NCBI GenBank assembly: GCA_017590115.1
Contig: JAGGNK010006892.1
Location: 14,361,736-14,425,735 of the forward strand
Reading direction: 5' to 3'
Source: Montifringilla adamsi
Taxonomy: Eukaryota > Chordata > Aves > Passeriformes > Passeridae
DNA length: 64,000 nt
This document shows, piece by piece, positions 61,501-64,000 of the stretch (position 1 is its first letter; each line of letters starts with the position of its first letter). Below the pieces are notes generated by a model. That model did not search any database. It was given only the letters and a program-made list of their open reading frames with translations, and was not told the DNA's origin. Both the position numbers and the translations under genes were made by a program.

Positions 61501-64000
61501 ATCACTGCAGCTTGAATGTAGAATGACAGGGTGGGGATTTTTGAGTCTGAATCACCATAAGCTGACAAAGTGGGACAAGGAGCTGCCTGTTGAACTGAAC
61601 ACAAGCAGTGGGACACAAAGATTGGAGACAGCAGCTCCAGAGAGCAGAGACTAGGGAAGGCAGTTCTTAAAAGCCATGTCACAAATTTGTTGTGATTTTC
61701 ACAGCTGGCCTTTTAGAACTGAAGTTGAATGGGGATGTAGGGAATGTTGCACTTCCTAACCCGTAGGCATCAGACTTCACAAAGTTTCTATTGCTTCAAT
61801 TACTTTTTTATGTATAACACACTTATTTATGATGAGCAAGAATGGTTTAGAACTAAATGAAGAAAAGTTTGTGAAAGAAATTATAGCTTTAGAGTAAGAG
61901 CAAGAGATTAAATGGAAGGTACCTTAAGAGCCATTAGAAGGCTAAAAGGAAATTATGGACCTTCGAAAGATCACAAAAATAAAAAGACCACAAGAGATTC
62001 AGCTCTGAGGGTGATGGTGCACTAGTGAGGGGTCTGAAATTGAGGATAAAGCACTGTCAGTGTTTATGTGAAAAAGAGGCTGCATCATGATGACAGATGT
62101 TTAAAGAGCAAAAATTTTGAGTTTCGGGTCACAAGTCAAAGTCCAAGTCCACAGTCTTTTTAAAGGAAGAAACGGTCGGGTCAGTCAGAAGTCTTATGAG
62201 AGTGTCATCACAAAATCTTCTCTTTGTGGGAAGTAGGGCTGGAGTCTTCCCACTTGCAAGGCTCTGTGCAGGACATATTCTGAGTCTCCTGGCAAGAAAG
62301 GGACTCTGCTGTTTAGAATATTCACCCATCCACCTTACAGTTTAACAAAGCCATTGTAGAAAGGTGCTCTAGTAAATGCCCTGACTGTGTTCTGCCCTAA
62401 CTAATTTTTCCAAATCGCCTTTTAGAATATAAAAGAGCAGTGCATTAATCCAACCTGACGGTCCTGTTGACTATGGAACAGTCCTCATCCAACAGGAAAG
62501 GACAAGTTGCCTAAAAAAGCAACTTTTTCATTGCTCAGACACTAAATGAAACTGAAGAAAAATGGCTTTGCTTTGAAAATGAAAAAGTTCACAAAAAAAT
62601 TACTGTTTTTTCCAGGTTTTTTTCAATAAAGCACATGTCAAAATATTACCAAACTATTATCACAGTGATTTGCAGTAAGAGAATCTTATTATGATTTTGA
62701 ATAATCCAATTTTAAAATTAAATTTATGACAAGAAATATATTAAATAATGTTTTAAAAACTGACCAAATTTAAGCATTATGAAATAAAATTCACTTGACA
62801 ATTTTATATTTTTCATGTTTCTTTTTTTCTCTCAGACAGCTCTAAACAATGCTGACAACCAATTAAAAACTACATTGTGCTTCTTACTGAGATAAAACAG
62901 AAGCCAGGTCATCAGCCAAATACTACTGATTCCTTTATATATAACTGAAGTATCACTTCAGTTTCTGCAGATCAGTAGTGCTGTTTCAAAAATGGAAAAT
63001 ACATGATTCCCCTGTGCTTTCCACTGCACTCCCTTATCAAGCACTATCACTCAGCTGATTGCACATGCAGAAAGATCAACATGTTGGTCCAACTGAAAAT
63101 TGGCCAATTTTTAGCTAGAAGAATGCTCATGTCACCATAGCAAGGTGATATAAATTTATAGCTAGTCACTGAGAAGAGGGCAGGACTGCTACTTTTGGCA
63201 GCAGCTTTATCATGCAGCAACTTGTCTGTGGTGAAACCATGGAGCCTGATCTTATTCAAGTTCTTCAGTAAGAGAAATAGAAATACCAGGATGAAAAAAA
63301 GGAATATCATCAGCCAGATTTAATGGAAAGAAACAAAGCTGAAGGTACACAGAAGCTCTATTCATTCAGTGCTCTTACACACCCCACAGGAGGACATCTT
63401 CAACCTCATACATAGAAATATCTTGTTTACGAAACTAGAAAAGCAAATCCAGTACTTGATCAATAGTTGTGATCAAATAGTTTTTGAGATCCACAAGTGA
63501 AAATCTAGAAAGAAATAGGATTTAGAAAGAATAGGGAATTTTCTTTATATATAGGAATACATACACAGATGCTGCTCCCAAGATAGGTTATGGTAAGATA
63601 GGAGGAGCTAGGTTCATGCAACAACTCCCTCTTGCTGAAATGGAGTCATCTCTCCTCCTTCAGGCTGCACACTCTTCTGTGCTGTCTTTGTGGGGGCTTT
63701 GGTACCTGGTTGACACATAAGTCACTTCAACTCACTAAGGTGGCAAAAAGCTATTCACCTTTTTTTTTTTTTACTTAATTGATTTAGTAGGTTGGAGAAC
63801 AAATGTTATTAATGGTGGCAGGGCCCCAAAAATAGCTGAATGTCATAGCTGACAGCTTTTCTCAGCAAAATGTCACTAAACCAACATGAAATCATGCTAT
63901 TTTAGACTTGGACTTACAGTTTGAGGACAGGACAGTATAGAAAAACTGGTTGTAGAAAATGATCCTAAAAGTTGATATTGTGTAAATTGTATGGAAAGAC
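61501..64000. other. Flank without recognised genes
   Basis: About 2.5 kb to the right edge. An 87-codon minus-strand frame (63047-63310, true ATG) starts with a hydrophobic stretch, but no homology is recognised. Confidence 0.6.

Noticed and set aside
63047..63310. 87-codon frame with hydrophobic N-terminus as a membrane peptide gene
   Set aside because: A hydrophobic run is common in T/A-rich DNA; no homology or exon structure supports it.
33416..64000. Expected neighbours such as ZMYM5 or ZMYM2 exons
   Set aside because: In mammals these genes lie near PSPC1, but I found no matching coding sequence or splice-bounded exon in this flank.
1..64000. CRISPR arrays, bacterial operons, phage or tRNA genes
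   Set aside because: The sequence is vertebrate; no regular spacer-repeat array, ribosome-binding-site gene set or tRNA-like fold was seen.

Overview
The window is vertebrate nuclear DNA, almost certainly from a bird and probably a songbird. Evidence: one gene with canonical GT-AG introns in AT-rich DNA, a CpG island at its 5' end, at least six CR1 LINE fragments with the 3' end typical of birds (ending ..TCTATGATTCTATG), and solo retroviral LTRs. One LTR (34575-34944) resembles a family I associate with passerines. There is no bacterial-style gene organisation; open frames outside the gene below look like chance or transposon remnants.

Left half (1-32800): PSPC1 (paraspeckle component 1) on the minus strand. 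Eight coding exons can be placed to the base: 31941-32321, 30049-30350, 27408-27503, 26205-26401, 22499-22583, 21496-21604, 4949-5006 and 692-861. They join in frame into 466 codons: N-terminal region, two RRMs, NOPS, coiled coil, and Gly/Met/Pro-rich tail. The last coding exon (about 60 residues by comparison with mammals) lies beyond the left edge. Intron 6 is 16.5 kb and holds one CR1 and a well-formed candidate extra exon (17343-17450) that would insert a stop codon. The promoter is a CpG island with CCAAT, YY1-like and GC-box motifs. A CR1 fragment begins at the island's outer edge.

Right half (32800-64000): upstream flank without recognisable host exons. It contains CR1 fragments, a solo LTR with a 4-bp target duplication (34575-34944), a composite tandem repeat with telomere-like CCCTAA cores (about 35838-37050), long poly-T tracts, a worn roughly 2-kb CR1/L3-like LINE (about 49010-51073), two ~645-bp solo LTRs with perfect 5-bp target duplications (55209-55854 and 56512-57154), and a CR1 apparently split by a 639-bp insertion (58468-59452).

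Function: the only host gene seen encodes a DBHS-family nuclear RNA-binding protein of paraspeckles. The most interesting leads are the candidate stop-containing exon of PSPC1 and the composite tandem repeat. Similarity statements rest on reading and memory of families; no database search was run.
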